A stretch of DNA of 64,000 bases from G025836975 sp040391135. GTDB lineage: Bacteria; Pseudomonadota; Gammaproteobacteria; Burkholderiales; Burkholderiaceae_B. The notes under the pieces are model-generated. The model was not told where the DNA came from and ran no database searches. It saw nothing but the letters and a program-made list of their open reading frames with translations. The stretch is from the NCBI GenBank assembly GCA_040391135.1, contig JBEBYL010000012.1, positions 1-64,000 on the forward strand, read 5' to 3'. Made by a program: the position numbers and the translations under genes. Positions 8,954 through 17,110 of the stretch are shown here, in pieces (position 1 is the first letter of the stretch; each line of letters starts with the position of its first letter).

Positions 8954-9556
8954 TTAAGGCTGGCGGCTGCGCAGGGCCTGCAGCAAGGCCGTCAGGGCCT
9001 GGGCGCGATGGCTTAAGGCGTTCTTCTGGTCGGGCGGCAGTTCGGCCACTGTCTTCCCCAGCGCAGGCAGATAAAAATGCGGATCATAGCCGAAGCCGTT
9101 GCCCCCGCGCGCCTCCTCGGCAATGACGCCGTCCCAACTGCCTTCGGCGATGATGGGCCGGGGGTCGTCCGCCGATTCGACGTAAACCAGTACAGCCACG
9201 TAACAGGCGGAGCGGTCTTGAACCCCCGCCAATTGCGCAAGAAGGTGGCGATTATTGGCGGCATCGGATTTTTGACCGCCGGCCAGCGATGCATAGCGGG
9301 CCGAGAAAACGCCGGGTGCGCCGCCAAGCGCATGCACGCACAAGCCGGAATCGTCGGCCAATGCAGGCAGGCCGGTCTGCCGGCTGGCATGCCGCGCCTT
9401 GGCCAGCGCATTTTCCACAAAGGTGGCGTAGGGCTCGTCGGCCTCGGCCACACCCAGTTCCCCTTGGGGAACCATGCTTATATCGGCTTGCGCAAGAATG
9501 GCGGAAAACTCCTTGAGCTTGCCCGCGTTATTGGAAGCCAGCACTACTTTAGTCAT
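8954..9556 (-). CDS. rdgB: XTP/dITP diphosphatase (RdgB/HAM1)
   Basis: This 200-residue house-cleaning enzyme hydrolyses dITP, XTP and ITP to monophosphates and so prevents mutagenic purine incorporation. The N-terminal motif VLASNNAGKLKEF, the central ADDSGLCVHALGG and the C-terminal GNGFGYDPHF and LSHRAQAL are all diagnostic. The start overlaps the end of the LysR gene upstream by 8 bases on the same strand, so the LysR gene may be co-transcribed with it. Confidence 0.95.
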   Translation of the reverse strand: MTKVVLASNNAGKLKEFSAILAQADISMVPQGELGVAEADEPYATFVENALAKARHASRQTGLPALADDSGLCVHALGGAPGVFSARYASLAGGQKSDAANNRHLLAQLAGVQDRSACYVAVLVYVESADDPRPIIAEGSWDGVIAEEARGGNGFGYDPHFYLPALGKTVAELPPDQKNALSHRAQALTALLQALRSRQP

Positions 9557-10463
9557 GTTTCTGTCCTTCTGCGGCGTCCTTGACCAGCAAGGAAACCAAT
9601 TCCTTGGCGAACACCGGTAATTTATCGAATTGCCGCACGCAAATATGCAGCCGCCGCAACGCCCATGGGTCGTTCAAGGAGACAATCTTCAAAGGCATCT
9701 CTTTTACGTAGCGGCGGGCGGCCGATTCGGGTATGACGCCTATGCCGACATGGGCGGCAATCATGCGGCAAGCGGCCTCGAAGTTGCTGACCTCGACGCG
9801 AAAGCGCAGCACTCTGCCCAGGTCGTCCGCGGCTTGCAATAAAAATGCATGGATTGCGCTGGTCTCGGACAGGCCGACGTAGTCGTAGGAAAGCGTATTG
9901 TCGAAATCGACGGCATCCTCCGCGGCCAGGGGATGGTCCTTATGCGTGACCAGCACCAGGCGGTCGCTGCGGTAGGGTAGGAATTCAATGTTCTCGCCGC
10001 CGCCCGCCTGCGCGGTGATGCCGATGTCGGCGGACCCGTCCGCCACCGCCTTGACCACCAGATAGCTCAGCCGTTCGCGCAGCTCGACATTGACATCGCG
10101 GTGCGCGCCCAGGTACAGGGCCAGGATGTTGGGCATGAACTCGTTCATGGCGGTGGTGTTGGCATACACCCTGACACGGCCCTTGACCCCGCTGGCGTAC
10201 TCCTGGATGTCGCCGCGCAGGTGCTCCAGCTGGCGAAGGACGATGCGCGCATGCCGCACGAAGGCCTCGCCCGAGGGGGTCAGGGTAACCCCCTGGCTGT
10301 TGCGATAGAAAAGCGCGGTGCCCAGGTGGGATTCCAGATTCTTGACGCGGTTGCTGGCGGCCGGCAGCGACAAAAATGAGCGTTCGGCGCCACGGGTCAT
10401 GCTTTGCGCAGTGGCGACATTCACCATCAACTGCATATCCGTTAAATCAAAATGCATCGCCAT
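9549..10463 (-). CDS. LysR-family transcriptional regulator
   Basis: This 304-residue regulator has an N-terminal winged helix (MQLMVNVATAQSMTRGAERSF and SLPAASNRVKNLE) and a C-terminal periplasmic-binding-like effector domain. It is divergent from the acyl-CoA dehydrogenase gene across about 113 bases that contain a direct repeat AATTGGCAA at 10481 and 10511. That suggests it controls the acyl-CoA dehydrogenase/MmgE-PrpD pair. I place the start at ATG 10463; ATG 10457 is also possible. The effector is unknown. Confidence 0.85.
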   Translation of the reverse strand: MAMHFDLTDMQLMVNVATAQSMTRGAERSFLSLPAASNRVKNLESHLGTALFYRNSQGVTLTPSGEAFVRHARIVLRQLEHLRGDIQEYASGVKGRVRVYANTTAMNEFMPNILALYLGAHRDVNVELRERLSYLVVKAVADGSADIGITAQAGGGENIEFLPYRSDRLVLVTHKDHPLAAEDAVDFDNTLSYDYVGLSETSAIHAFLLQAADDLGRVLRFRVEVSNFEAACRMIAAHVGIGVIPESAARRYVKEMPLKIVSLNDPWALRRLHICVRQFDKLPVFAKELVSLLVKDAAEGQKHD

Positions 10464-10576
10464 GCGGACATTCTCTTCAAAATTGGCAAACCCCCGCTTA
10501 AGCAAGCAATAATTGGCAAGCCTCCAGCGTTCAGGCAAAGTAATGGCTATTGTAATGAACCCCGGACTTCCCCATC

Positions 10577-11737
10577 ATGACCCAGGACACACCCGCCTTT
10601 CAGGACATTCGCGACGCCATCCGCGACCTTTGCGCGCAGTTTCCCCCGGAATACTTCCGCAAGATCGACGAAGAACGCGGCTACCCCGAAGAGTTCGTCA
10701 ATACCCTGACCGAGGCGGGATGGCTGGCCGCGCTGATTCCCGAGGAATTCGGCGGATCGGGCCTCAGCCTGACCGAAGCCTCGGTCATCATGGAGGAAAT
10801 CAACCGCAACGGCGGGAATTCCGGAGTATGCCACGGCCAGATGTACAACATGGGCACCCTGCTGCGCCACGGATCGGCCGAACAGAAAAAACTCTACCTG
10901 CCGCGCATCGCCAGCGGCGAACTGCGCCTGCAATCCATGGGCGTGACCGAGCCCACCACCGGCACGGACACCACCAAGATCAAGACCACCGCCGTCAAGA
11001 AAGGCGACCGCTACGTCATCAACGGCCAGAAAGTCTGGATATCCCGCATCCAGCATTCGGACCTGATGATATTGCTGGCCCGCACCACGCCGCTTGACGA
11101 AGTCAAGAAAAAATCCGAGGGCATGTCCATCTTCCTGGTCGACCTGCATCAGGCCATCGGGCACGGCATGGAAGTGCGCCCCATTCCCAATATGGTCAAT
11201 CACGAAACCAACGAGCTCTTTTTCGACAACCTGGAAATTCCGGCCGAGAACCTGATCGGCGAGGAAGGCAAGGGTTTCAAATACATCCTGGACGGCCTGA
11301 ATGCCGAGCGCGCCCTGATCGCCGCCGAATGCATAGGCGATGGGCACTGGTTCATCGACAAGGTAACGGCCTATGCGAAGGAACGCATTGTATTCAATCG
11401 CCCCATCGGGCAAAACCAGGGCGTGCAGTTTCCCATAGCCCGGGCGCACATCAATATAGAAGCCGCCAGCCTGATGCGGTTCGAGGCCTGCCGGCTGTAC
11501 GACGCGCACAAGCCTTGCGGCGCGCAGGCCAATATGGCCAAGCTGCTGGCCGCCGATGCATCGTGGGAAGCCGCCAACGCCTGCCTGCAGTTCCATGGCG
11601 GCTTCGGTTTCGCCAACGAATACGACATCGAACGCAAGTTCCGTGAAACACGGCTATACCAGGTGGCCCCCATTTCCACCAACCTGATTCTTTCCTACGT
11701 GGCCGAACACGTGTTGGGCCTGCCACGCTCTTTCTGA
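10577..11737 (+). CDS. Acyl-CoA dehydrogenase family protein
   Basis: This 386-residue flavoprotein has standard family length. FAD and substrate motifs include MGVTEPTTGTDTTKIKTTA, KVWISRIQHSDLM, FDNLEIPAENLIGEEGKGFKYI and QFHGGFGFANEYDIERKFRETRLYQV. The C-terminal stretch where short- and medium-chain enzymes carry their catalytic Glu (YEGT) reads QVAPISTN here. The base must therefore lie elsewhere, as in isovaleryl-type enzymes, or the reaction differs. It is followed 51 bases later by an MmgE/PrpD gene and is divergent from a LysR gene. The substrate cannot be assigned. Confidence 0.88.
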   Translation: MTQDTPAFQDIRDAIRDLCAQFPPEYFRKIDEERGYPEEFVNTLTEAGWLAALIPEEFGGSGLSLTEASVIMEEINRNGGNSGVCHGQMYNMGTLLRHGSAEQKKLYLPRIASGELRLQSMGVTEPTTGTDTTKIKTTAVKKGDRYVINGQKVWISRIQHSDLMILLARTTPLDEVKKKSEGMSIFLVDLHQAIGHGMEVRPIPNMVNHETNELFFDNLEIPAENLIGEEGKGFKYILDGLNAERALIAAECIGDGHWFIDKVTAYAKERIVFNRPIGQNQGVQFPIARAHINIEAASLMRFEACRLYDAHKPCGAQANMAKLLAADASWEAANACLQFHGGFGFANEYDIERKFRETRLYQVAPISTNLILSYVAEHVLGLPRSF

Positions 11738-11788
11738 CAGCACCGATTCCACATAACATAGCGCATGCGCCCCATGCCGGAGACGACC

Positions 11789-13138
11789 ATGAACCATCCC
11801 AGTGCGGAACTTGCCGAGTTCGCCGCTCAATTGACGTACGACGATATCCCCGCCGATGTGCTGCGCCGCACGGAAGACCTGATGCTCGATTGCCTGGCAT
11901 CGGTGCTCGCCGGCTCCAGCGCCCGTCCCGTCCAAGCCATGGCCAAACTGGCGGACACCATGGGTCCGGCCAGCGGCCCCTCGGAAAACATCGTCACGCG
12001 CAAGACCACCAGCCCCCTATTCGCGGCCATGGTCAACGCGGCGGCGGCGCACATGGTGGAACAAGACGACGTCCACAATGGATCGGTGTTCCACCCCGCC
12101 GCCGTCATCTTCCCGCCGGCCATCGCCGTAGCGCAGGCGCTGGGGCGATCCGGACGCGACCTGCTGGTCGCCTCGGTGGCCGGCTACGAAACGGGCATCC
12201 GCGTCGGCGAGTTCCTGGGCCGATCGCACTATAAAATCTTCCACACCACCGGCACCGCGGGCCCGCTGGCCGCGGCGGTCGCGGTAGGCAGGCTGCTTAA
12301 TCTGGACAAGCATCAGATGCTGCATGCCCTGGGATCGGCCGGCACACAATCGGCCGGCCTGTGGGAATTCCTGCGCGACGCCGCCGACTCCAAGCAGCTT
12401 CATACATCCAAAGCCGCCGTCAACGGCCTGATTGCCGCCTACCTGGCGCATGACGGCTTCACGGGCGCCCAGCGCATACTGGAAGGTCCGCAGGGCCTGG
12501 CCGCCGGCATGTCCGCCGATGCGGATCCGGCCAAGCTGACCGACAGGCTGGGCTCGCGCTGGACCGTGCTGGAAACCTCTTTCAAGTATCACGCATCGTG
12601 CCGCCATACCCACCCGGCGGCCGATGCCCTGCAAAAAGTGATCCGGTCGGAGCATATCGAAGCGGGCGATATTTCATCCGTCGTGGCGCATGTGCACCAG
12701 GGCGCCATCGATGTCCTGGGCCCGGTCGTGAATCCAGCGACCGTGCATCAGTCCAAGTTCTCCATGGGCACCGTCCTGGGCTTGATCGCCCTTCACGATC
12801 GCGCGGGCCTGCCGGAATTCGACGCGGCGCTGAATGACCCGGCCGTTGCCCAATTCCGCGATCGGGTAAGCATGGAACTGGATGCCGAGGTGGACACGGC
12901 CTATCCGGCCCAATGGATAGGCAAGGTTACGGTGCGGACCCGCGACGGCCGGAATTTTTCCGCCCGCGTCGACGAGCCCAAGGGCGATCCGGGCAATACG
13001 CTTTCGCGCGAAGAGCTGGAGGACAAGGCCCTGCGCCTGGGCACCTACCGCAATGCGGCCAGCACCGGCGAAGTCCAGGCGCTGATCCAGCGCATTTGGA
13101 CCCTGGCCGACACCGAAATGGTGGGCCGCCTGGTCTAA
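11789..13138 (+). CDS. MmgE/PrpD family protein
   Basis: This 449-residue protein belongs to the family of 2-methylcitrate dehydratase and cis-aconitate decarboxylase. It shows family landmarks LMLDCLASVLAGSSARPV, EQDDVHNGSVFHPAAVIFPPAIAVAQ and KYHASCRHTHPAADAL. ATG 11789 is preceded by GGAG; two upstream in-frame ATGs (11765, 11774) lack a good ribosome site. It probably forms an operon with the acyl-CoA dehydrogenase and acts on a CoA-free or CoA-linked dicarboxylate derivative. There is no prpB or prpC neighbour, so a propionate role is unsupported. Confidence 0.88.
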   Translation: MNHPSAELAEFAAQLTYDDIPADVLRRTEDLMLDCLASVLAGSSARPVQAMAKLADTMGPASGPSENIVTRKTTSPLFAAMVNAAAAHMVEQDDVHNGSVFHPAAVIFPPAIAVAQALGRSGRDLLVASVAGYETGIRVGEFLGRSHYKIFHTTGTAGPLAAAVAVGRLLNLDKHQMLHALGSAGTQSAGLWEFLRDAADSKQLHTSKAAVNGLIAAYLAHDGFTGAQRILEGPQGLAAGMSADADPAKLTDRLGSRWTVLETSFKYHASCRHTHPAADALQKVIRSEHIEAGDISSVVAHVHQGAIDVLGPVVNPATVHQSKFSMGTVLGLIALHDRAGLPEFDAALNDPAVAQFRDRVSMELDAEVDTAYPAQWIGKVTVRTRDGRNFSARVDEPKGDPGNTLSREELEDKALRLGTYRNAASTGEVQALIQRIWTLADTEMVGRLV

Positions 13139-13144
13139 GGCCAT

Positions 13145-13173
13145 GCCGGCGCCTCCGAGGGCGCCGGCCCTTT
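13145..13173 (+). terminator. Rho-independent terminator after the MmgE/PrpD gene
   Basis: A 9-bp stem GCCGGCGCC (13145-13153) pairs with GGCGCCGGC (13160-13168), followed by CCTTT. It lies between the convergent MmgE/PrpD and rph genes. Confidence 0.7.
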
Positions 13174-13204
13174 CACAGCCACCAGACGGAAGCAGCCGAA
13201 TCGC

Positions 13205-13957
13205 CTAGCCGTTCAGCGCCTGCTTCTGCAAGCCGATCAGTTCGCTAATGCCGCTTTGGGCCAGGTCCAGCAAAACGTCCAGCTCGCTGCGCCGGAATGT
13301 CTGTCCTTCGGCCGTGCCTTGCACTTCGACGAAATCCCCCGCGCCCGTCATGACGATATTCATATCGGCGCCGCAACCCGAATCCTCGATGTAATCCAGG
13401 TCCAGCACCGCTGCTCCATTCACCAGACCCACCGACACGGCAGCGACATGATCCCGCAAAGGACTGGCGGCGACCAGACCTTGCTCGACCAGCTTGCGGC
13501 TGGCGATCGCCGCGGCAACCCAGGCGCCGGTGATGCTGGCGCAGCGGGTTCCCCCGTCGGCCTGCAGGACATCGCAATCCAGATGCAGGGTGCGTTCTCC
13601 CAGTGCGGTCAAGTCGAATACCCCGCGCAGGCTGCGGCCTATGAGGCGCTGGATTTCCTGGGTGCGGCCGCTTTGCTTGCCTCTGGCCGCCTCGCGGTCT
13701 GAGCGGGTATGCGTCGAGCGCGGCAGCATCCCGTATTCGGCCGTTACCCAGCCTTGTCCCCTGCCCTTCAGGAAGGGAGGAACTTTTTCCAGGACGCTGG
13801 CATTGCAAAGCACATGCGTATCGCCCGCCTTGACCAGGACGGAGCCCTCGGCATGCCGGGTATAGCCCAGTTCCAGGGAGAACGGGCGCAATTGGGCGGC
13901 ATGGCGCCCCGATGGACGCACAAGGCCGGAAGAGGATGACAGGGGGGACTCGGACAC
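13205..13957 (-). CDS. rph: Ribonuclease PH
   Basis: This 250-residue phosphorolytic 3'-5' exoribonuclease trims tRNA 3' ends. It has family motifs RPSGR, RGQGWVTAEYGMLPRSTHTR, RGKQSGRTQEIQRLIGRSLR, DCDVLQADGGTR and LDLDYIEDSGCGADMN. Length is close to the usual 240. The GTG at 13957 is preferred because AGGAG lies 6 bases upstream; a farther TTG at 13990 lacks one. It is divergent from the yicC-type gene, an arrangement common in betaproteobacteria. Confidence 0.96.
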   Translation of the reverse strand: MSESPLSSSSGLVRPSGRHAAQLRPFSLELGYTRHAEGSVLVKAGDTHVLCNASVLEKVPPFLKGRGQGWVTAEYGMLPRSTHTRSDREAARGKQSGRTQEIQRLIGRSLRGVFDLTALGERTLHLDCDVLQADGGTRCASITGAWVAAAIASRKLVEQGLVAASPLRDHVAAVSVGLVNGAAVLDLDYIEDSGCGADMNIVMTGAGDFVEVQGTAEGQTFRRSELDVLLDLAQSGISELIGLQKQALNG

Positions 13958-14082
13958 GGAAAACTCCTGGGATTCGACAGCGGATAACAAGGGATTCTCT
14001 CATGAAGCGCCGCCGGCATCCGAAACTGGACCCGGGACCGGCTTACAATAACGCCTTTCCATCCCCAAACAGGACTTTGTTC

Positions 14083-15012
14083 ATGATCCGTAGCATGACC
14101 GCCTTCGGCAGCGCCCGCGCCGAATCCGAGCAAGGCAGCGTTACCGTCGAGTTCCGCAGCGTCAACAGCCGGTTCCTGGACATCAATTTCCGCCTGCCCG
14201 AAGACCTGCGCATGGCCGAAGGCCTGATCCGGGAACAGTTGGGCCGTGCCGTGAAACGCGGAAAAGTCGACATCCGGGTGAACTACAGCCGGGCGCCCAC
14301 GCAAGCCTCGGCCACGCTGGATGAGGATTACCTGTCCACCGTCGCCGGCCAATTGCTGGCGGCGCGGCGCCTGATCCCCGACGTGCCGGCCCCCAGGCTG
14401 TCCGAATTGATCTCGGGTGCCGGAAGCGCGGAAAACAATGCCTTCGACCCTGAAATCTGGTCGGGCATGTGTTCGGAAGCCACCGCCCATGCGCTTGACG
14501 AACTGCAGGCGGCGCGCGAGCGCGAAGGCCAGCGGCTGGCCGAAATGATGCTGGACTGCGCCCGCGAAGTCGGCGCCATCGTCGAACAGGTTGCGCAAGA
14601 CTTGCCCGTGTTGCTGGCGGAGCATCAGGAAAAGATCGGCACCAAGCTGCGCGATGCGCTGACGGCAGCAAGCCCCGAAGGGTTTGCGCAGATAAGCGGC
14701 GCGGAATTATCGGCCCGCATCGCGCAGGAAGCCTCGCTGTTCTCGCTGCGCATCGACGTGGCCGAAGAGCTGTCGCGCCTGCGGTCGCATATCGCCGAAC
14801 TGGAGCATTTGCTGCGCGGCGGCCAGGCCGGCGGCAAGGACAAGAAAAACAGCGGCAGCGCCGGCAAGCGCCTGGACTTCCTGTTCCAGGAAATGAACCG
14901 CGAAGCCAATACGCTGGGATCAAAGGCCAGCGCACTGAGCGTAACCCGCGCGGCCATCGACCTGAAACTGCTGATCGAGCAGATGCGGGAACAGGCGCAG
15001 AATATCGAATAG
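14083..15012 (+). CDS. YicC/YloC-family endoribonuclease
   Basis: This 309-residue protein begins MIRSMTAFGSARAE, the hallmark N-terminus of the YicC family, and ends with the conserved segment RLDFLFQEMNREANTLGSKA plus a terminal helical region. Members are metal-dependent endoribonucleases associated with RNA turnover and stationary-phase fitness. The ATG at 14083 has AGGA eight bases upstream. Upstream in-frame methionines are within the divergent rph gene and are not used. Confidence 0.93.
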   Translation: MIRSMTAFGSARAESEQGSVTVEFRSVNSRFLDINFRLPEDLRMAEGLIREQLGRAVKRGKVDIRVNYSRAPTQASATLDEDYLSTVAGQLLAARRLIPDVPAPRLSELISGAGSAENNAFDPEIWSGMCSEATAHALDELQAAREREGQRLAEMMLDCAREVGAIVEQVAQDLPVLLAEHQEKIGTKLRDALTAASPEGFAQISGAELSARIAQEASLFSLRIDVAEELSRLRSHIAELEHLLRGGQAGGKDKKNSGSAGKRLDFLFQEMNREANTLGSKASALSVTRAAIDLKLLIEQMREQAQNIE

Positions 15013-15025
15013 GCGCCGCCGGCCG

Positions 15026-16048
15026 CTAATTGACTTCCAGCCCCATCTTCATGGCCAAGCGCCCAAACTTGGCTATGTCCCGCTGAATCAAGGACTGGAA
15101 CTCCTGCGAAGTGCTTGCCGTGGTGTCGTAGCCCAGCGCGCGCAAGTCAGCCACCAGTTGGGGTTTGCCCATGATGGCTGCGATGGCCGAATTGAGCCGC
15201 TCGATGATAGCCGGAGGCGTGTCCGCCGGCGCCAGTATTCCATGCCATTGGTCCAGCTCATAACCGGGCAAGCCCTGCTCCGCCACGGTGGGCACGTCGG
15301 GCAGCAATGGCGAACGCCGGGGCGATGTCACGGCCAGCGCCCGCAAGGCCCCGGCTTGTATCAGCGGCAAGGCGCCCGAAGCGGTCACGAAGCCGACGTC
15401 CACGGTATGCGCCAGCAAGCCCGTCAGGGCGGGACCGCAACCGCGATATGGCACATGCAGCCAGGCGGCGCCGGTCCGGCCCATCAATTGTTCGCCGGCC
15501 AGATGCTGCGGCGTGCCGTTGCCGCAACTGGCGTATGAAAGCGGGGTCTCCTGCCGCTCGCCGATATGCGCTTCCAAAGCCTGCGGCAGACTTTTCCACG
15601 GAGAATCGGCCGCGGTCGCCAGTACCGAAGGCACGAACGCAATATTGATCACCCCCACCAGGTCTTTTTGCGGGGAGAAACCCAGATTGCGATACACGCC
15701 GGGATTGATGGCATAACTGCTGTTGACCATCAGCAGGGTGTATCCGTCAGGCTTGGACCGCGCCACCATTTGAGCGCCGATGTTCCCGCTGGCTCCGGCC
15801 CGGTTCTCCACCACCACCGGCTGGCCCAGCGCTCCTTCCATGTGCACGGCCAGGCGGCGGGCCAGCATGTCGGTCCCTCCGCCGGGCGGAAACGTGACGA
15901 CCAGAACGATGGGACGTGTGGGATACGCGTCGCCGGCATCCGCGTCCGCCGTCCCGGCCCGCGCTGTGCCGGCGATCAGCGCGGCAGCCCACAGGATCGC
16001 CGCCAGCCGGGCCAGGAAAGAAATGCCGCGCCTAGGCATGATCCGCAT
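15026..16048 (-). CDS. Bug-family (TctC) periplasmic solute-binding protein, overlapping nadC
   Basis: This 340-residue secreted binding protein has a cleavable signal peptide (hydrophobic run ending AGTARA) and the Bug signature motifs YPTRPIVLVVTFPPGGGTDMLAR, VVVENRAGASGNIGAQMVARSKPDGYTLL and HVPYRGCGPALTGLL. Bug proteins bind small carboxylates such as amino acids, citrate or pyridine carboxylates. The start overlaps the end of nadC by 17 bases, so it is translationally tied to NAD synthesis. This invites the idea that it binds quinolinate or nicotinate. No TctA/TctB membrane partner is nearby. Confidence 0.9.
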   Translation of the reverse strand: MRIMPRRGISFLARLAAILWAAALIAGTARAGTADADAGDAYPTRPIVLVVTFPPGGGTDMLARRLAVHMEGALGQPVVVENRAGASGNIGAQMVARSKPDGYTLLMVNSSYAINPGVYRNLGFSPQKDLVGVINIAFVPSVLATAADSPWKSLPQALEAHIGERQETPLSYASCGNGTPQHLAGEQLMGRTGAAWLHVPYRGCGPALTGLLAHTVDVGFVTASGALPLIQAGALRALAVTSPRRSPLLPDVPTVAEQGLPGYELDQWHGILAPADTPPAIIERLNSAIAAIMGKPQLVADLRALGYDTTASTSQEFQSLIQRDIAKFGRLAMKMGLEVN

Positions 16049-16955
16049 CCAGGCCGATATCCAGGACCGGCGCGCTGTGCGTCAACCAGCCGACGGCGAT
16101 CAGGTCGACGCCAGTCGCCGCCACAGCGGGCGCGGTTTCGGGTGTAATGCGTCCGGACGCTTCGGTTATGGCGCGGCCGTCCACCATCCGAACGGCGCGC
16201 TTCAAGGTTTCCAGCGGCATATTGTCCAGCAGCACCGCATCGACCCCGCACTCCAGCCCTTGCTCCAATTGAGCCAGCGTATCGACTTCAAGCTCGATGC
16301 GCACCATATGCCCTATTCCCGCCCTGGCCCGCGTTACCGCCTCGCGCACACCGCCTGCGACGGCTATGTGGTTGTCCTTGATCAGCACGGCATCGTCCAG
16401 GCCGAAGCGATGGTTGCTGCCGCCGCCCACCCGGACGGCGTACTTCTGGACCGCCCGCAAGCCCGGCATGGTCTTGCGGGTGCAGGTGACGCGCGTGCCG
16501 TAGCTTCTTATGGCATCGGCGATGGATGCGGTCGCGGTGGCCACGCCGCTTAAATGGCACAGAAAATTCAAGGCGCTGCGCTCCGCGCCCAGAATGGCGC
16601 GCGCGCTGCCTTCGATGGTGGCGATTTCATCGCCCGGACGCAGCCTTGCGCCATCTTCGCGCTGCACGCGCAGCTCCACGCCCGCGTCCATGAGTCTGAA
16701 GGCGAGCCGGGCCAGGTCCAGGCCGGCCAGCACGCCCGGCTGACGGGCCGCCAGGCGCATCCGAGCCCGGGCATCCAGGGGGATGATGGCGTCGGAAGTC
16801 AGGTCGCCGGCGCGCCCAAGGTCTTCGCGCAGCGCCCGCTTGACCAGTGATTCCAGCATCACACCCGGCAGGGGCGGAACCGGGTGTACAGCCGTGGCGG
16901 CGGACGACGGACGAAGGGTCGTTTCAGTGCGTTGGGCCAGTTCAATTATGCTCAT
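16032..16955 (-). CDS. nadC: Nicotinate-nucleotide pyrophosphorylase (quinolinate phosphoribosyltransferase)
   Basis: This 307-residue enzyme joins quinolinate and PRPP to give nicotinate mononucleotide, the entry into NAD. Motifs include REDLGRAGDLTSDA, NFLCHLSGVAT, TCTRKTMPGLRAVQKYAVRVGGGSNHR, LIKDNH and ITEASGRITPE. The ATG at 16955 has no clear ribosome site. A shorter start at residue 33 (MLESLVKRAL) would match many homologues, so the N-terminal 32 residues are uncertain. The first codons lie within a 14-bp sequence repeated upstream in a palindrome. The gene is downstream of an NrtR-like regulator and overlaps a Bug gene. Confidence 0.95.
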   Translation of the reverse strand: MSIIELAQRTETTLRPSSAATAVHPVPPLPGVMLESLVKRALREDLGRAGDLTSDAIIPLDARARMRLAARQPGVLAGLDLARLAFRLMDAGVELRVQREDGARLRPGDEIATIEGSARAILGAERSALNFLCHLSGVATATASIADAIRSYGTRVTCTRKTMPGLRAVQKYAVRVGGGSNHRFGLDDAVLIKDNHIAVAGGVREAVTRARAGIGHMVRIELEVDTLAQLEQGLECGVDAVLLDNMPLETLKRAVRMVDGRAITEASGRITPETAPAVAATGVDLIAVGWLTHSAPVLDIGLDADHA

Positions 16956-16966
16956 ATTGAGTATTA
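16944..16966 (-). promoter_or_regulatory. Imperfect palindrome overlapping the nadC start (candidate operator 1)
   Basis: ATGCTCA-TAT-TGAGTAT forms a near-palindrome across the nadC initiation codon. Its left part, AATTATGCTCATAT (16944-16957), recurs exactly at 17056-17069 in the larger palindrome. Shared sequence and dyad symmetry suggest two sites for one regulator. Confidence 0.45.
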
Positions 16967-17050
16967 ACTAGATAAAAAATTGGAAAATCACATCGCCTTC
17001 AGGGTTGGCATGAGACCGCAGTTCCCTTTCCCGTCGGCGCCGAGGTTCAA

Positions 17051-17085
17051 CGTTTAATTATGCTCATATCTAGCACAATTAAACG
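17051..17085 (-). promoter_or_regulatory. 35-bp palindrome upstream of nadC (candidate NrtR operator)
   Basis: Arms CGTTTAATTATGCT (17051-17064) and AGCACAATTAAACG (17072-17085) match at 13 of 14 positions around a 7-base centre CATATCT. It is AT-rich with no T-run, so it is not a terminator. It lies about 25 bases after the stop of the NrtR-like gene and about 100 bases before nadC. NrtR proteins bind palindromic sites in front of NAD genes, hence the assignment, which is inferred. Confidence 0.55.
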
Positions 17086-17110
17086 TCAAGCCGGGCGTCA
17101 TTGCAATCAT

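Noticed and set aside
17051..17085. 35-bp palindrome as a rho-independent terminator of the NrtR-like gene
   Set aside because: The stem is AT-rich and is not followed by a T-run on either strand, so an operator is more likely.
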